In this document: positions 16,954 through 25,428 of the stretch, one piece after another | Position numbering within the stretch: the stretch's first letter is position 1 | Layout: each line of letters starts with the position of its first letter | Origin: Stenotrophomonas sp. ATCM1_4 | GTDB lineage: Bacteria > Pseudomonadota > Gammaproteobacteria > Xanthomonadales > Xanthomonadaceae | Direction: 5' to 3' | DNA length: 64,000 nt | NCBI RefSeq assembly: GCF_004348115.1 | Contig: NZ_QPFB01000001.1 | Span: 2,342,773 to 2,406,772, forward strand | Notes under the pieces: model-generated | What the model was told of the DNA's origin: nothing | Database searches by the model: none | The model's input: the letters and a program-made list of their open reading frames with translations, nothing else | Position numbers and translations under genes: made by a program

Positions 16954-18152
16954 CAGTTCACTCCTTGTGGCCCCGAGGCCAACATCATATGGGTAGTCAC
17001 CGGCAGGCTGGCGCGAAGGCGGAAGCCCTCCCCCTTGCGTGCCGACACATCAAGGCTGCCCTGGTACTGGGCCAGCCGCTCACGCATGCCGCGCAGGCCA
17101 TTTCCCGGCAGGATCTCGTCAACTTCACCGCCAATGCCGTCATCATGGGCATCAATGACGATCTCACCCCCTTCCCGCTCGACCTGGATCCAGAGGTTGC
17201 GGGCGCCGGCATGACGCACCGCATTGGTGATGATTTCCTGGGTGCAGCGCAGCAGCACGTGGGCGCGCTCGGGGTCCTCGACGTTCAGCGGGTCGTCCAT
17301 CTGCAGATGGATGTCCAGCGACGGCACCCGCTCGGTCAGCGGCCGCAGCGCAGCGGCCAGGTCGATGGCACCGCTCTCGCGCAGCTGGCTGACTGCCTCG
17401 CGCACGTCGGTGAGCAGCAGCTTGGCCAGCGTGTGCGCCTGCCGGACATGCTCCTGGGCCTGGCCTTCGGTGATGTGGCCGGCCACTTCCAGGTTCAGGC
17501 TCAACGCCGTCAGGTGGTGCCCGAGCAGGTCATGCAGCTCGCGGGAAATGCGGGTGCGCTCGTTGACCCGGGCGCTTTCGGCCAGCAGCAGGCGCGTGGC
17601 GCGCAGTTCGGCGTTGAGCCGGCGCTGCTCCTCGCGGGCCAGCGTCTGCTGGCGGGCGACCAGGCTGGTGACGAACACGAACATCGAGAAACCGCCGTAC
17701 AGCAGCGACTGCAGCAGCGCCTCGAACAGCGGCAGGCCGATGATCAGGCTGTAGACCGGCAGCACCGCCAGCTGGCTGACCACCAGCCACAGCACGCCCA
17801 CCCATTTGCTCAGCAGCCACGGGATCACCCCCGCCGCCACCATCATCAGGATGCTGCCCAGCCCGGTGCCGGAGATGTAGCTGACCACCAGCGCCGAAAT
17901 GGTCAGCAGCAGCAGGGCCAGCCGGTCGTACCAGCCGGTATGCCCGGCGGCATTCAGCCCCCGGGTCAGCCAGAAGTAGCAGCCACCGAAGGACAGGTAG
18001 GCGATGAACAGCCAGGCGGCCTCGTTGGCGCCCGGCTGCATCATCCCTTCTTCGGGCGCGTACTGCGTATAGATCAGCGGCAGGCTGACCAGGGCCCAGG
18101 TGAACAGGCCGGCCAGGCGGAGGACGCGGGTATGGCTGAGGTATCCCAACAT
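16953..18152 (-). CDS. DesK/NarX-like sensor histidine kinase
   Basis: 399 residues from the ATG at 18152 (MLGYLSHTR). Six hydrophobic helices occupy residues 10-165 and leave almost no periplasmic domain, as in DesK-type kinases that sense membrane state. The HisKA_3 box reads RTRISRELHDLLGHHLTALS (phospho-His). The ATPase domain has ITNAVRHAGARN (N box), DDGIGG and GNGLRGMRERLAQYQG. It is translated ahead of, and coupled to, its response regulator. A long open frame upstream has no kinase features and is not part of the gene. Confidence 0.94.
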   Translation of the reverse strand: MLGYLSHTRVLRLAGLFTWALVSLPLIYTQYAPEEGMMQPGANEAAWLFIAYLSFGGCYFWLTRGLNAAGHTGWYDRLALLLLTISALVVSYISGTGLGSILMMVAAGVIPWLLSKWVGVLWLVVSQLAVLPVYSLIIGLPLFEALLQSLLYGGFSMFVFVTSLVARQQTLAREEQRRLNAELRATRLLLAESARVNERTRISRELHDLLGHHLTALSLNLEVAGHITEGQAQEHVRQAHTLAKLLLTDVREAVSQLRESGAIDLAAALRPLTERVPSLDIHLQMDDPLNVEDPERAHVLLRCTQEIITNAVRHAGARNLWIQVEREGGEIVIDAHDDGIGGEVDEILPGNGLRGMRERLAQYQGSLDVSARKGEGFRLRASLPVTTHMMLASGPQGVN

Positions 18153-18305
18153 GCGTGCATGGTAAGGATTGCAGGGCCCGTGCGCTCTCCCACGGAAGTC
18201 ATGCCCGCCAACGGCATGGGACTGCTCGCCGCCCCTGCGCCAGCCATGCGATAATCGCGGCAAAGCCCGCTGGGCCGACGACCGTTTCACCCCCACGGAG
18301 TCACA

Positions 18306-18896
18306 ATGTCGATTGTCATCCGCGACGTGCGCGAGCACGAGCTTGATTCCGTTCTGGCACTGAACAATAACGCTGGCTTGGCGATCCTCCCGCTGGATGC
18401 GGCCAAGGTCCGTCGCTTCTACGAGACGGCCGAGTATTTCCGCATCGCCGAGCGCGACGGCAACATGGCCGGCTTTCTGGTCGGCTATGGCAGCCACGCC
18501 GAGCATGACAGCTGCAACTTCGCCTGGTTCCAGAAGCGTTACCCCAGCTTCTTCTACATTGACCGCATCGTGGTGGCCAGCCGCCGCCGCGGTGGTGGCG
18601 TGGGCCGGGCGTTCTACGCCGACGCCCAGAGCTACGCCGAGCTGCGCTATCCGCAGATGGCCTGCGAGGTGTTCCTCGACCATGGCGCCGATGCCGCGCT
18701 GCTGTTCCACGGCAGCTTCGGCTTCCGCGAGGTCGGCCAGAACACCATGCCGGACGTGGACGTGCGGGCCAGCATGCTGCTCAAGGACCTGTGCAGCTAC
18801 GAATGGGTGAAGGAAACCTATGGCGACAACCTGCCCGACGTTCCTTGGGTGGGCAACACACGCCGGCCGCTGCAGCAGCGTCCGACGGGAACCTGA
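18306..18896 (+). CDS. GNAT-family N-acetyltransferase
   Basis: 196 residues. The GNAT core shows FYIDRIVVASRRRGGGVGRAFYADA, with the acetyl-CoA pyrophosphate loop (R-R-x-G-x-G), and a later block MACEVFLDHGADAALLFHGS with the helix-strand that binds the pantetheine. The substrate is unknown. It ends two bases before minC and may be read on the same message, an unusual neighbour for a cell-division operon. A GATAAT -10-like sequence is seen about 60 bases upstream. Confidence 0.88.
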   Translation: MSIVIRDVREHELDSVLALNNNAGLAILPLDAAKVRRFYETAEYFRIAERDGNMAGFLVGYGSHAEHDSCNFAWFQKRYPSFFYIDRIVVASRRRGGGVGRAFYADAQSYAELRYPQMACEVFLDHGADAALLFHGSFGFREVGQNTMPDVDVRASMLLKDLCSYEWVKETYGDNLPDVPWVGNTRRPLQQRPTGT

Positions 18897-18898
18897 AC

Positions 18899-19654
18899 AT
18901 GGCAGTGAATTTGGATTACGAACAGGCAGGTGAACTGAAAATCGGGCAGGTCGGCATCGCCAACCTGCGTATCCGCACCCTCGATGTGGCGCGACTGACC
19001 CAGGAAATGCACGAGCGTGTGGCGCGTGCGCCGAAGCTGTTCGGCCGTGCCGCGGTGATCCTGGACTTCGGCGGGCTGATCCAGCTCCCCGACCTGGCCA
19101 CGGCCCAGGCACTGCTCGCCGGCCTGCGCGAGGCCGGCGTACTGCCGGTCGCCCTCGCCTACGGCACCCAGGAAACCGAGCGTCTGGCCGAGCAGCTGGG
19201 CCTGCCGCTGCTGGCCAAGTTCCGCGCCCAGTACGAACGGGCCGATGCCGAACCGGCAGCGCGCCCGCGCGCACCGGAACCGGCACCCGCCCCGGCACCC
19301 CCCGCGCCTCCGGCCGCTTCGCCGCAGCCGGGCCGCATGCAATTGACCAACGTCCGCTCCGGCCAACAGCTGTACGCGGAGAACTGCGACCTGACCGTAC
19401 TCTCAACGGTGGGTGCAGGCGCCGAGGTCATTGCCGATGGCAGCATCCATATCTACGGTACCCTGCGTGGCCGTGCCCTGGCTGGCGCGCAAGGCAATGA
19501 AGCGGCTCGCATCTTCTGCCGCGACTTCCATGCTGAACTCGTTGCCATTGCAGGACGCTACAAGGTGCTGGACGATATTCCGGACAATCTGCGTGGCAAG
19601 TCCGTGCAGGTTTGGCTGGAACAGGACCAGATCATGATCGCTGCGCTGGATTGA
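18899..19654 (+). CDS. minC: Septum site-determining protein MinC
   Basis: 251 residues from the ATG at 18899. MinC blocks FtsZ assembly away from midcell. The N-terminal domain (1-105) has the alpha/beta SpoIIAA-like pattern ending in LGLPLLAKFRAQYE. A Pro/Ala-rich linker (about 115-150) is followed by the beta-helix C-domain (RSGQQLYAENCDLTVLSTVG, EVIADGSIHIYGTLRGRALA, ARIFCRDFHAELVAIAGRYK), which binds MinD. All blocks expected for a functional MinC are present. minD follows after 33 bases. Confidence 0.96.
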   Translation: MAVNLDYEQAGELKIGQVGIANLRIRTLDVARLTQEMHERVARAPKLFGRAAVILDFGGLIQLPDLATAQALLAGLREAGVLPVALAYGTQETERLAEQLGLPLLAKFRAQYERADAEPAARPRAPEPAPAPAPPAPPAASPQPGRMQLTNVRSGQQLYAENCDLTVLSTVGAGAEVIADGSIHIYGTLRGRALAGAQGNEAARIFCRDFHAELVAIAGRYKVLDDIPDNLRGKSVQVWLEQDQIMIAALD

Positions 19655-19687
19655 CGCAGCCCACCCCGAATATTCAGGAGAAATCCT

Positions 19688-20500
19688 TTGGCTGAAATCA
19701 TCGTTGTCACTTCCGGCAAAGGCGGCGTGGGCAAGACCACTTCCAGCGCCAGCATCGCGTCTGGCCTTGCACGCCGCGGCAAGAAGGTTGCCGTCATCGA
19801 CTTTGACGTCGGCCTGCGCAACCTGGACCTGATCATGGGCTGCGAGCGCCGGGTGGTGTACGACTTCGTCAACGTCGTCCATGGCGAGGCCACGCTCAAG
19901 CAGGCCCTGATCAAGGACAAGCGTTTCGAGAACCTGTACGTGCTGGCTGCCTCGCAGACCCGCGACAAGGACGCGCTGAACAAGGAAGGCGTGGAGAAGG
20001 TCCTCAAGGACCTGGCCGCCGACGGCTTCGACTACATCATCTGCGACTCCCCGGCCGGCATCGAGAAGGGCGCGTTCCTGGCGATGTACTTCGCCGACCG
20101 CGCCGTGGTGGTGGTGAACCCGGAAGTGTCCTCGGTGCGTGACTCGGACCGCATCATCGGCCTGCTCGACTCCAAGACCGCCAAGGCCGAGACCGGCAAC
20201 GGCGGCGTGCCGGCCTTCCTGCTGCTGACCCGCTACAGCCCGGTCCGCGTGGAAAGCGGCGAGATGCTCAGCATCACCGACGTGGAGGAAGTGCTGGGGC
20301 TGAAGGCCATCGGCGTGATCCCCGAATCCGGTGACGTGCTCAACGCCTCCAACAAGGGCGAACCGGTCATCCTGGACGCCGAATCGCCGGCCGGCCAGGC
20401 CTATGAAGACGCGGTGGGCCGCATCCTCGGCGAGGAGCGCCCGATGCGCTTCACGACGGTCGAGAAGAAGGGCTTCTTCAGCAAGCTGTTCGGAGGATAA
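19688..20500 (+). CDS. minD: Septum site-determining ATPase MinD
   Basis: 270 residues from a TTG at 19688, preceded by AGGAGAAA (about 19676). The deviant Walker A is GKGGVGKTT at residues 10-18; switch I and II appear as [17 protein letters not shown] and [12 protein letters not shown]. The C-terminal [14 protein letters not shown] is the amphipathic membrane-targeting helix. ATP-bound dimers recruit MinC to the membrane, and MinE stimulates hydrolysis to drive oscillation. The non-ATG start may tune its level relative to MinC and MinE. Confidence 0.98.
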   Translation: MAEIIVVTSGKGGVGKTTSSASIASGLARRGKKVAVIDFDVGLRNLDLIMGCERRVVYDFVNVVHGEATLKQALIKDKRFENLYVLAASQTRDKDALNKEGVEKVLKDLAADGFDYIICDSPAGIEKGAFLAMYFADRAVVVVNPEVSSVRDSDRIIGLLDSKTAKAETGNGGVPAFLLLTRYSPVRVESGEMLSITDVEEVLGLKAIGVIPESGDVLNASNKGEPVILDAESPAGQAYEDAVGRILGEERPMRFTTVEKKGFFSKLFGG

Positions 20501-20502
20501 GC

Positions 20503-20754
20503 ATGGGACTGCTCGATTTCCTGAGGCAGAAAAAGAACACCGCCGAAACCGCGAAGAACCGCCTGCAGATCATCATCGCGCAGGAGCGCAGCACCCGCGG
20601 CGGCCCGGACTACCTGCCGCTGCTGCAGCGCGAGCTGCTGGAAGTGATCAAGAAGTACGTCAACATCGATGCCGACGCGGTCAAGGTGGACCTGGTCAAG
20701 GACGGCGCCAACGACGTGCTCGACATCTCCGTCGCCCTGCCCGACGACAAGTAA
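20503..20754 (+). CDS. minE: Cell division topological specificity factor MinE
   Basis: 83 residues, the usual size. The N-terminal [11 protein letters not shown] is the membrane-binding amphipathic piece, followed by the anti-MinCD helix [15 protein letters not shown] and the topological domain [20 protein letters not shown] ... VKVDLVKDG. It begins two bases after the minD stop. Confidence 0.98.
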   Translation: MGLLDFLRQKKNTAETAKNRLQIIIAQERSTRGGPDYLPLLQRELLEVIKKYVNIDADAVKVDLVKDGANDVLDISVALPDDK

Positions 20755-20760
20755 TGCCCA

Positions 20761-20782
20761 CCCGGCGGCCACGGCCGCCGGG
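20761..20782 (+). terminator. GC-rich hairpin after minE (possible terminator or attenuator)
   Basis: CCCGGCGGCC (20761-20770) pairs with GGCCGCCGGG (20773-20782), leaving a very short loop. No T run follows, so it may be an attenuator or a stabiliser of the minCDE message rather than a full stop. Confidence 0.4.
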
Positions 20783-20794
20783 CACCCCGTACCC

Positions 20795-21301
20795 GTGAAC
20801 GAAACCCTTTCCCCCGAACCGACCGCCACGGTGATGTGCGTCGGCGACATCCAGTGGGATGACGCCGTCGCCCTGCTCGCCCGTCACGGGCTGCGCCTGA
20901 ACCACGTCGCCGCCGGCGAGACCATCCCCGGCAGCTACTGGGGCGAGCCGGAGGCCGGCATCATCGCCAACGATGTGTACGTGCGCGATGACACGCCGAT
21001 CCATTCGATGCTGCACGAGTCCTGCCACCTGATCGTGCTGCCGCCCGAACGCCGCGCGCAGGTACATACCGACGCCACCGATTCGGTGCCCGAGGAAGAC
21101 GCCACCTGCTACCTGCAGATCGTGCTGGCCGGGCAGTTGCCCGGCGTGGGCAGCGCGCGGCTGATGGCCGACATGGACGCCTGGGGCTACACCTACCGGC
21201 TGGGATCGACGCAGGCCTGGTTCGAGCAGGATGCCGACGACGCCCGGCGCTGGCTGGTTGAACGCGCGCTGCTGCCGTCGTTGGAGGCGGCCGCGCCGTA
21301 G
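20795..21301 (+). CDS. Putative HExxH metalloprotease-like protein
   Basis: 168 residues from a GTG at 20795, 40 bases after minE; an ATG about 12 codons later is possible. The centre reads IHSMLHESCHLIVLPPERR, where HESCH is an HExxH zinc motif inside a helix. About 23 residues later PEEDATCYLQIVLAG offers an acidic third ligand, as in gluzincin-like peptidases. The frame ends at a TAG contributed by a REP-like element. I know no named family; the size suggests a minimal zincin or a protein that kept only the zinc site. It has no signal peptide. Confidence 0.72.
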   Translation: MNETLSPEPTATVMCVGDIQWDDAVALLARHGLRLNHVAAGETIPGSYWGEPEAGIIANDVYVRDDTPIHSMLHESCHLIVLPPERRAQVHTDATDSVPEEDATCYLQIVLAGQLPGVGSARLMADMDAWGYTYRLGSTQAWFEQDADDARRWLVERALLPSLEAAAP

Positions 21302-21432
21302 CAGCGCCCTCAGGCGCGAAGCCGCCGGCCGTCTGCCCGCCCCTTCGCCGCAATCGCCACCGGCCGCATTGACGCGGGCACGCCCCGCACCCTGCCGCGC
21401 CTTCCCGGTTTCGCGGCCGAAGCTGCGCCTAC
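21298..21432. repeat. REP-like doublet between convergent genes
   Basis: A GTAG-headed unit starts at 21298 (GTAGCAGCGCCCTCAGGCGC) and an inverted partner ends at 21432 (TTTCGCGGCCGAAGCTGCGC then CTAC). The outer tetranucleotides provide the stop codons of both flanking genes (TAG at 21299-21301 on plus, TAG at 21431-21429 on minus). Related doublets are at 13592 and 27863. Confidence 0.65.
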
Positions 21433-22718
21433 GCCGAGTCCGGCGGCAACGAACTGCCCATGTTCAGGGTGACGCGGGTGCCGCGCTCGGGTTGCGACTG
21501 GATGGTCAGCTCCCAGCCCAGGTGGTCGCACAGGCGTGCGATCAGGTCCATGCCGATGCCCGAGCCCGGGTTGCGCTCGCCCTTGGCCAGCCGCGCGTAG
21601 AGCTGGGCGACCTCCTCCGGGCTCATGCCGTGACCGGGGTCCTCGATGGTCACCACCGCCTGCGCCGAAGCGCTTATCCGGATCATGCCGCGGTCGCTGT
21701 TCTCGATCGCATTGCGCAGCAGGTTGCCGATCGCCGCCTGCACCACGCCCATCGGCGCGATGATCCGGCAGGGCTCCGCGTGCAGCTGCATGTCCAGCTC
21801 CTTGCCGTAGGCCAGATGCCGGTGGTCCTCGATGATTTCCGGCAGCAGCTGCTCCACCGCCAGCAACTCGCTCATCGCCGACAACCGCGCCGGGTCCCGC
21901 GCCAGCACCAGCAGCAACTGGATCAGCTGCTCCACGCCCTGCGCGGTACCACGCACCCGCTCCAGCTGCTGGCGCGCGCGCGGCGGCAGCTCCGGCTGTT
22001 CCAGCGCCAGTTCGGCCGCGCCGCTGATCACGGCCACCGGCGTGCGCAGCTCATGGCTGGCCGCGCTGATGAAGGCGCGCTCGCGCTCGACGAAGTGCTC
22101 GTTGCGCTGCAGGTAGTCGTTCAACGCACCGGCGATGACCTCCATCTCGGCCGAACCGCGCCGGTCCACCGCCACCCGCTGCCCGCGCTGTTCGGGCCGC
22201 AGCGCGGCGATGTCGCTTGCGAGCGCGGACAGGGGGCGCACCAGCCGTGCCACGCCCAGCCATGCCATCAACAGGGTCACGATGACCAACGCCACGCCAG
22301 CCAGCAGCGACCAGCGGGTGATGAAGTGCTCCAGCTCACCGAAGTCGGTGATGTCCAGCGCCAGGATCACCCGTCCGTAATCGGAGGTATCGCGCACCAT
22401 CACCGCGGTCTGCTTGCCCAGGAACAGCGCACCGTCATGCAGGCCGGGATGCAGCGCGGCCATGCTTTCCGGGATGGGCTCGCCACCACGCTCGATGAAC
22501 AGGTGCAGGGTGTCCGAATCCTGCCAGTGGTAATCCCGGTCCATGCGCATGTGCGCCAGCACGCTGTCCAGTTCGGTGTTCAGCAGGGAGCGCCAGACCG
22601 CATGCTCGGCGTGCTCGTGCACGTAGTTGGCGGCGCTGAACACCACCAGCGTGATCAACGCCAGGTAGATCCCCAACCAACCCAGCAGCTTGCGCCGCAG
22701 CGTGGCGCGCCGGCTCAT
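21429..22718 (-). CDS. EnvZ/PmrB-type sensor histidine kinase
   Basis: 429 residues. Two membrane helices (about 9-29 and 135-157) flank a periplasmic sensor of about 100 residues. After a HAMP-like stretch comes the HisKA box (RAFISAASHELRTPVAVISG), then IGNLLRNAIENSD (N box), TIEDPGHGMSPEE (G1) and KGERNPGSGIGMDLIARL (G2). The sensor carries several acidic and His residues (MRMDRDYHWQDSD), which could bind metal. It overlaps its response regulator by four bases. The divergent neighbour is an ArnT-like glycosyltransferase, so it may sense envelope damage or polycations; that link is inference. Confidence 0.93.
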   Translation of the reverse strand: MSRRATLRRKLLGWLGIYLALITLVVFSAANYVHEHAEHAVWRSLLNTELDSVLAHMRMDRDYHWQDSDTLHLFIERGGEPIPESMAALHPGLHDGALFLGKQTAVMVRDTSDYGRVILALDITDFGELEHFITRWSLLAGVALVIVTLLMAWLGVARLVRPLSALASDIAALRPEQRGQRVAVDRRGSAEMEVIAGALNDYLQRNEHFVERERAFISAASHELRTPVAVISGAAELALEQPELPPRARQQLERVRGTAQGVEQLIQLLLVLARDPARLSAMSELLAVEQLLPEIIEDHRHLAYGKELDMQLHAEPCRIIAPMGVVQAAIGNLLRNAIENSDRGMIRISASAQAVVTIEDPGHGMSPEEVAQLYARLAKGERNPGSGIGMDLIARLCDHLGWELTIQSQPERGTRVTLNMGSSLPPDSA

Positions 22719-23407
22719 GCAGTGCTTCCGGGCGACGGCGCCGACAACCGGTAGCCGACCCGCGGCAGGGTATGCAGCAGCTTCTGGGCGAACGGGCCAT
22801 CCACCGCACGCCGCAGCTCATAGATATGGGAGCGCAGCATGTCGCCATCCGGCGGTTCCTCGCCCCACAGGGCGTACTCCAGCTGATCGCGGGTGACCGC
22901 CGCCGGGCTGGCGCGCATCAGCACCTCCAGCAGCTTGCGGCAGGCCGGGTACAGGTGCAGCACCTGCCCGTCGCGCCGGGCCTCCAGCGAACCCAGGTCC
23001 AGTTGCAGGTCGTGGACCTCCAGCACCTTGCGCGGGTTGCGTCCCTTGATCCGCGCCAGCACCGCATCCAGCCGCACTTCCAGTTCGGGCAGGGCGAACG
23101 GCTTGGTCAGGTAGTCGTCCGCCCCGGCACGGAAGCCGGCGATCTTGTCCGGCAGCTCGTCGCGGGCGGTGAGCATGATCACCGGCACTTCGGAGCGGTG
23201 TTCCTCGCGCAGGCGGCGCAGCACTTCCGGCCCCTCCATGCGCGGCAGCATCCAGTCCAGCAGGATCGCGTCGTAGTCCTGGGTCGCCGCCAGGTGCAGG
23301 CCGGTCACCCCGTCCGGCGCCACGTCGAGCACGTGCCCGCGGGCCTCGAAGTAGTCGAACAGGTTGGCGATCAGGTTGCGATTGTCTTCCACGACCAGCA
23401 GCCGCAT
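22715..23407 (-). CDS. OmpR/PhoB-family response regulator
   Basis: 230 residues. Receiver: VVEDNRN (acidic pair 7-8), D51 in AILLDWMLPRMEGP, IMLTARDE and DDYLTKPFALPEL (Lys). The C-terminal winged helix reads YPACRKLLEVLMRASPAAVT, SHIYELRRAVDGPF and LHTLPRVGYRLS. Cotranslated with the histidine kinase (22715-22718 overlap). Its own start faces the glycosyltransferase start across a 157-base gap that holds a perfect inverted repeat (23485-23510). Confidence 0.95.
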   Translation of the reverse strand: MRLLVVEDNRNLIANLFDYFEARGHVLDVAPDGVTGLHLAATQDYDAILLDWMLPRMEGPEVLRRLREEHRSEVPVIMLTARDELPDKIAGFRAGADDYLTKPFALPELEVRLDAVLARIKGRNPRKVLEVHDLQLDLGSLEARRDGQVLHLYPACRKLLEVLMRASPAAVTRDQLEYALWGEEPPDGDMLRSHIYELRRAVDGPFAQKLLHTLPRVGYRLSAPSPGSTA

Positions 23408-23484
23408 TGCGTTGGACCTCTCCGGCCCCGGCCGGGCCCGGGATCAATTCGGCGATCATCCTAGCGCCCCGGCCGTCGGAATGC

Positions 23485-23510
23485 CGTCGAAACGCGCGAC
23501 AATTTCGACG
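23485..23510. promoter_or_regulatory. Inverted repeat in the divergent regulator/glycosyltransferase promoter
   Basis: CGTCGAAA (23485-23492) and TTTCGACG (23503-23510) form perfect 8-bp arms around a 10-base spacer, midway between the divergent starts at 23407 and 23565. The geometry would suit a dimeric regulator, for instance the OmpR-type protein encoded next to it. Confidence 0.5.
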
Positions 23511-23564
23511 CGCTTCCTACGTCGGGAGCGCCATCATCCATGCCGACCCCTCTGTGAGCCGCAC

Positions 23565-25295
23565 GTGCGCCCGTCCAACCACCGCTCATCCTCCACCCGA
23601 CTCTGGTTCGCCATCCTCATCGCGCTGGTGGTCGCCAGCCTGCTGGCCGGCCTGGGCATGCGCTCGCCGACCCCGCCGGATGAACCCCGCTTCGTGCTGG
23701 CGGCCCGGCACATGGTCGAGACCGGGCAATGGCTGCTGCCCCATCGCGGCAGCGAGCTGTATGCCGAGAAGCCACCGACCTTCATGTGGATCCAGGCCGG
23801 CACCTACAAGCTGCTGGGCAGCTGGAACCTGTCCTTCCTGCTGCCGTCCCTGCTGGCCGCGCTGCTGACGCTGTGGCTCACCTGGGACATGGCACGCCGC
23901 CTGTGGAATCCCCGGGTAGCGCGCTACGCGGTGCTGGCGCTGTTCGTCACCCTGCAGTTCGGCCTGATGGCCAAGCGCGCGCAGATCGACATGGTGCTGG
24001 TCGGCATGACCACGCTGGCGTTGTGGGGGCTGGTCCGGCACCTGCTGCTGGGGCCGAGCTGGGGGGCGCTGGCGCTGGCGGCATTTGCCGCCGGGGTCGG
24101 CACCGTGACCAAGGGCGTGGGCTTCCTGCCGCTGTTGATGCTGGTCCCGTGGGTGATCTGGCGCTGGCGGCACCCGCAGGCGGCCGGCCCCGGCCGCAGC
24201 TGGAAGTGGTGGCTGTTGCTGCCGGCCTTCCTGGCCGGTACCGCCGTGTGGCTGGCGCCGCTGGGCATCGCGCTGCTGCAGAACCCCGACCCGGCCCTGC
24301 AGTCCTACGCGAAGGAACTGCTGTTCAAGCAGACCGGCACCCGCTATGCCAACGCCTGGCACCACCACCAGCCGTTCTGGTACTACCTGCAGGTGATGTT
24401 CACCCTGTGGGTGCCGGGCAGCCTGTTGTTCCCGTGGCTGGTGCCGGCGTGGTGGCGCCGCTGCCGCCGCGCCGACCCGCGCTACCTCCTGCTGCTGGGC
24501 TGGGCGCTGCTGGTGCTGGTGTTCTTCAGCGCCAGCCCTGGCAAGCGCGAGGTCTACATCCTGCCGATGCTGCCGGCGCTGGCGGTGGCCGCGGCCCCGC
24601 TGCTGCCCGGCCTGCTGCGTCGCACCGGCGTGCGCTGGGTGCTGATGCTGTACGCGCTGCTGCTGTCCCTGGCCACGCTGGTGGTCGGTTACGGTGCCGT
24701 GCATGGCGATGGCTGGGCGCAGCGCAATGCGGTCAAGCGGGCGATCGACCCGTGGGTGCTGCCGCAGGTGGGGTGGTGGCTGATCGGCTTTGCCGTGGCC
24801 ACCCTGCTGGTCATCGCGGTACTGCGCCTGCGCCGGGCCGGGCTGGCCGTGGTCCTGACCACGGTGCTGCTGTGGTGCATGTATGGCCTGGGCGCGATGC
24901 CGGCGCTGGACCCGTACAGTTCCGCGTCGCGGGTGATGGACCAGGTACGTGAGCGGATCGGCCCCGATGCCGAACTGGGCATGGTGGCCTGGCGCGAGCA
25001 GAACCTGCTGCAGACCTGGCCGCAGGCCACCGACTTCGGCTTCAAGCGTCCGGTCGCCGGCCAATGGGAAGATGCAGCCCGCTGGGTGGCGCAGGCACCG
25101 GAGCGCCGCTGGCTGTTCGTGCTGGACAAGGTGATGAGCCCCTGTGCCGACCGCAGCCAGGTGATCGACATCGGCAGCGCCAACCGCAACAACTGGCAAT
25201 TGCTGCCCGGCACCGCGCTGCAGGCCGACTGCGTGGCGCGCACGCACGGCGTGGTCGACGATGCCGACGCGGCACTCCAGGACGACGGCGACTGA
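23565..25295 (+). CDS. ArnT-like membrane glycosyltransferase (PMT/GT83 superfamily)
   Basis: 576 residues from a GTG at 23565. About 12 membrane helices; the first loop carries SPTPPDEPRFVLAARHMVET, the Asp-Glu motif of the ArnT/PMT family that binds the lipid-phosphate sugar donor. Then LYAEKPPTFMWIQAGTYKLL and KRAQIDMVLVGMTTLALWGL match conserved ArnT blocks. The C-terminal soluble domain (about 470-576) faces the periplasm. The family moves a sugar from undecaprenyl phosphate to lipid A or another acceptor. No L-Ara4N synthesis genes are visible nearby, so the sugar is not known. It probably forms a unit with PAP2 and EptA-like genes downstream. Confidence 0.85.
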   Translation: MRPSNHRSSSTRLWFAILIALVVASLLAGLGMRSPTPPDEPRFVLAARHMVETGQWLLPHRGSELYAEKPPTFMWIQAGTYKLLGSWNLSFLLPSLLAALLTLWLTWDMARRLWNPRVARYAVLALFVTLQFGLMAKRAQIDMVLVGMTTLALWGLVRHLLLGPSWGALALAAFAAGVGTVTKGVGFLPLLMLVPWVIWRWRHPQAAGPGRSWKWWLLLPAFLAGTAVWLAPLGIALLQNPDPALQSYAKELLFKQTGTRYANAWHHHQPFWYYLQVMFTLWVPGSLLFPWLVPAWWRRCRRADPRYLLLLGWALLVLVFFSASPGKREVYILPMLPALAVAAAPLLPGLLRRTGVRWVLMLYALLLSLATLVVGYGAVHGDGWAQRNAVKRAIDPWVLPQVGWWLIGFAVATLLVIAVLRLRRAGLAVVLTTVLLWCMYGLGAMPALDPYSSASRVMDQVRERIGPDAELGMVAWREQNLLQTWPQATDFGFKRPVAGQWEDAARWVAQAPERRWLFVLDKVMSPCADRSQVIDIGSANRNNWQLLPGTALQADCVARTHGVVDDADAALQDDGD

Positions 25296-25428
25296 GCCGT
25301 CGTGGGCAACGCGCCGGGCCCGTGGACCGGCGCTGAACCTCCCACATATTTACGACATTGCTCCGACCCGTCTCCGACAGAACGGGGCACAGCATGCGCC
25401 CATCGACCCCTGATGGTGCGCCTGTTCC

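Noticed and set aside
18153-19406. Long minus-strand open frame continuing upstream of the sensor-kinase start
   Set aside because: It runs antisense to the GNAT and minC genes, is Arg/Pro-rich without domain features, and the kinase has a proper start at 18152.
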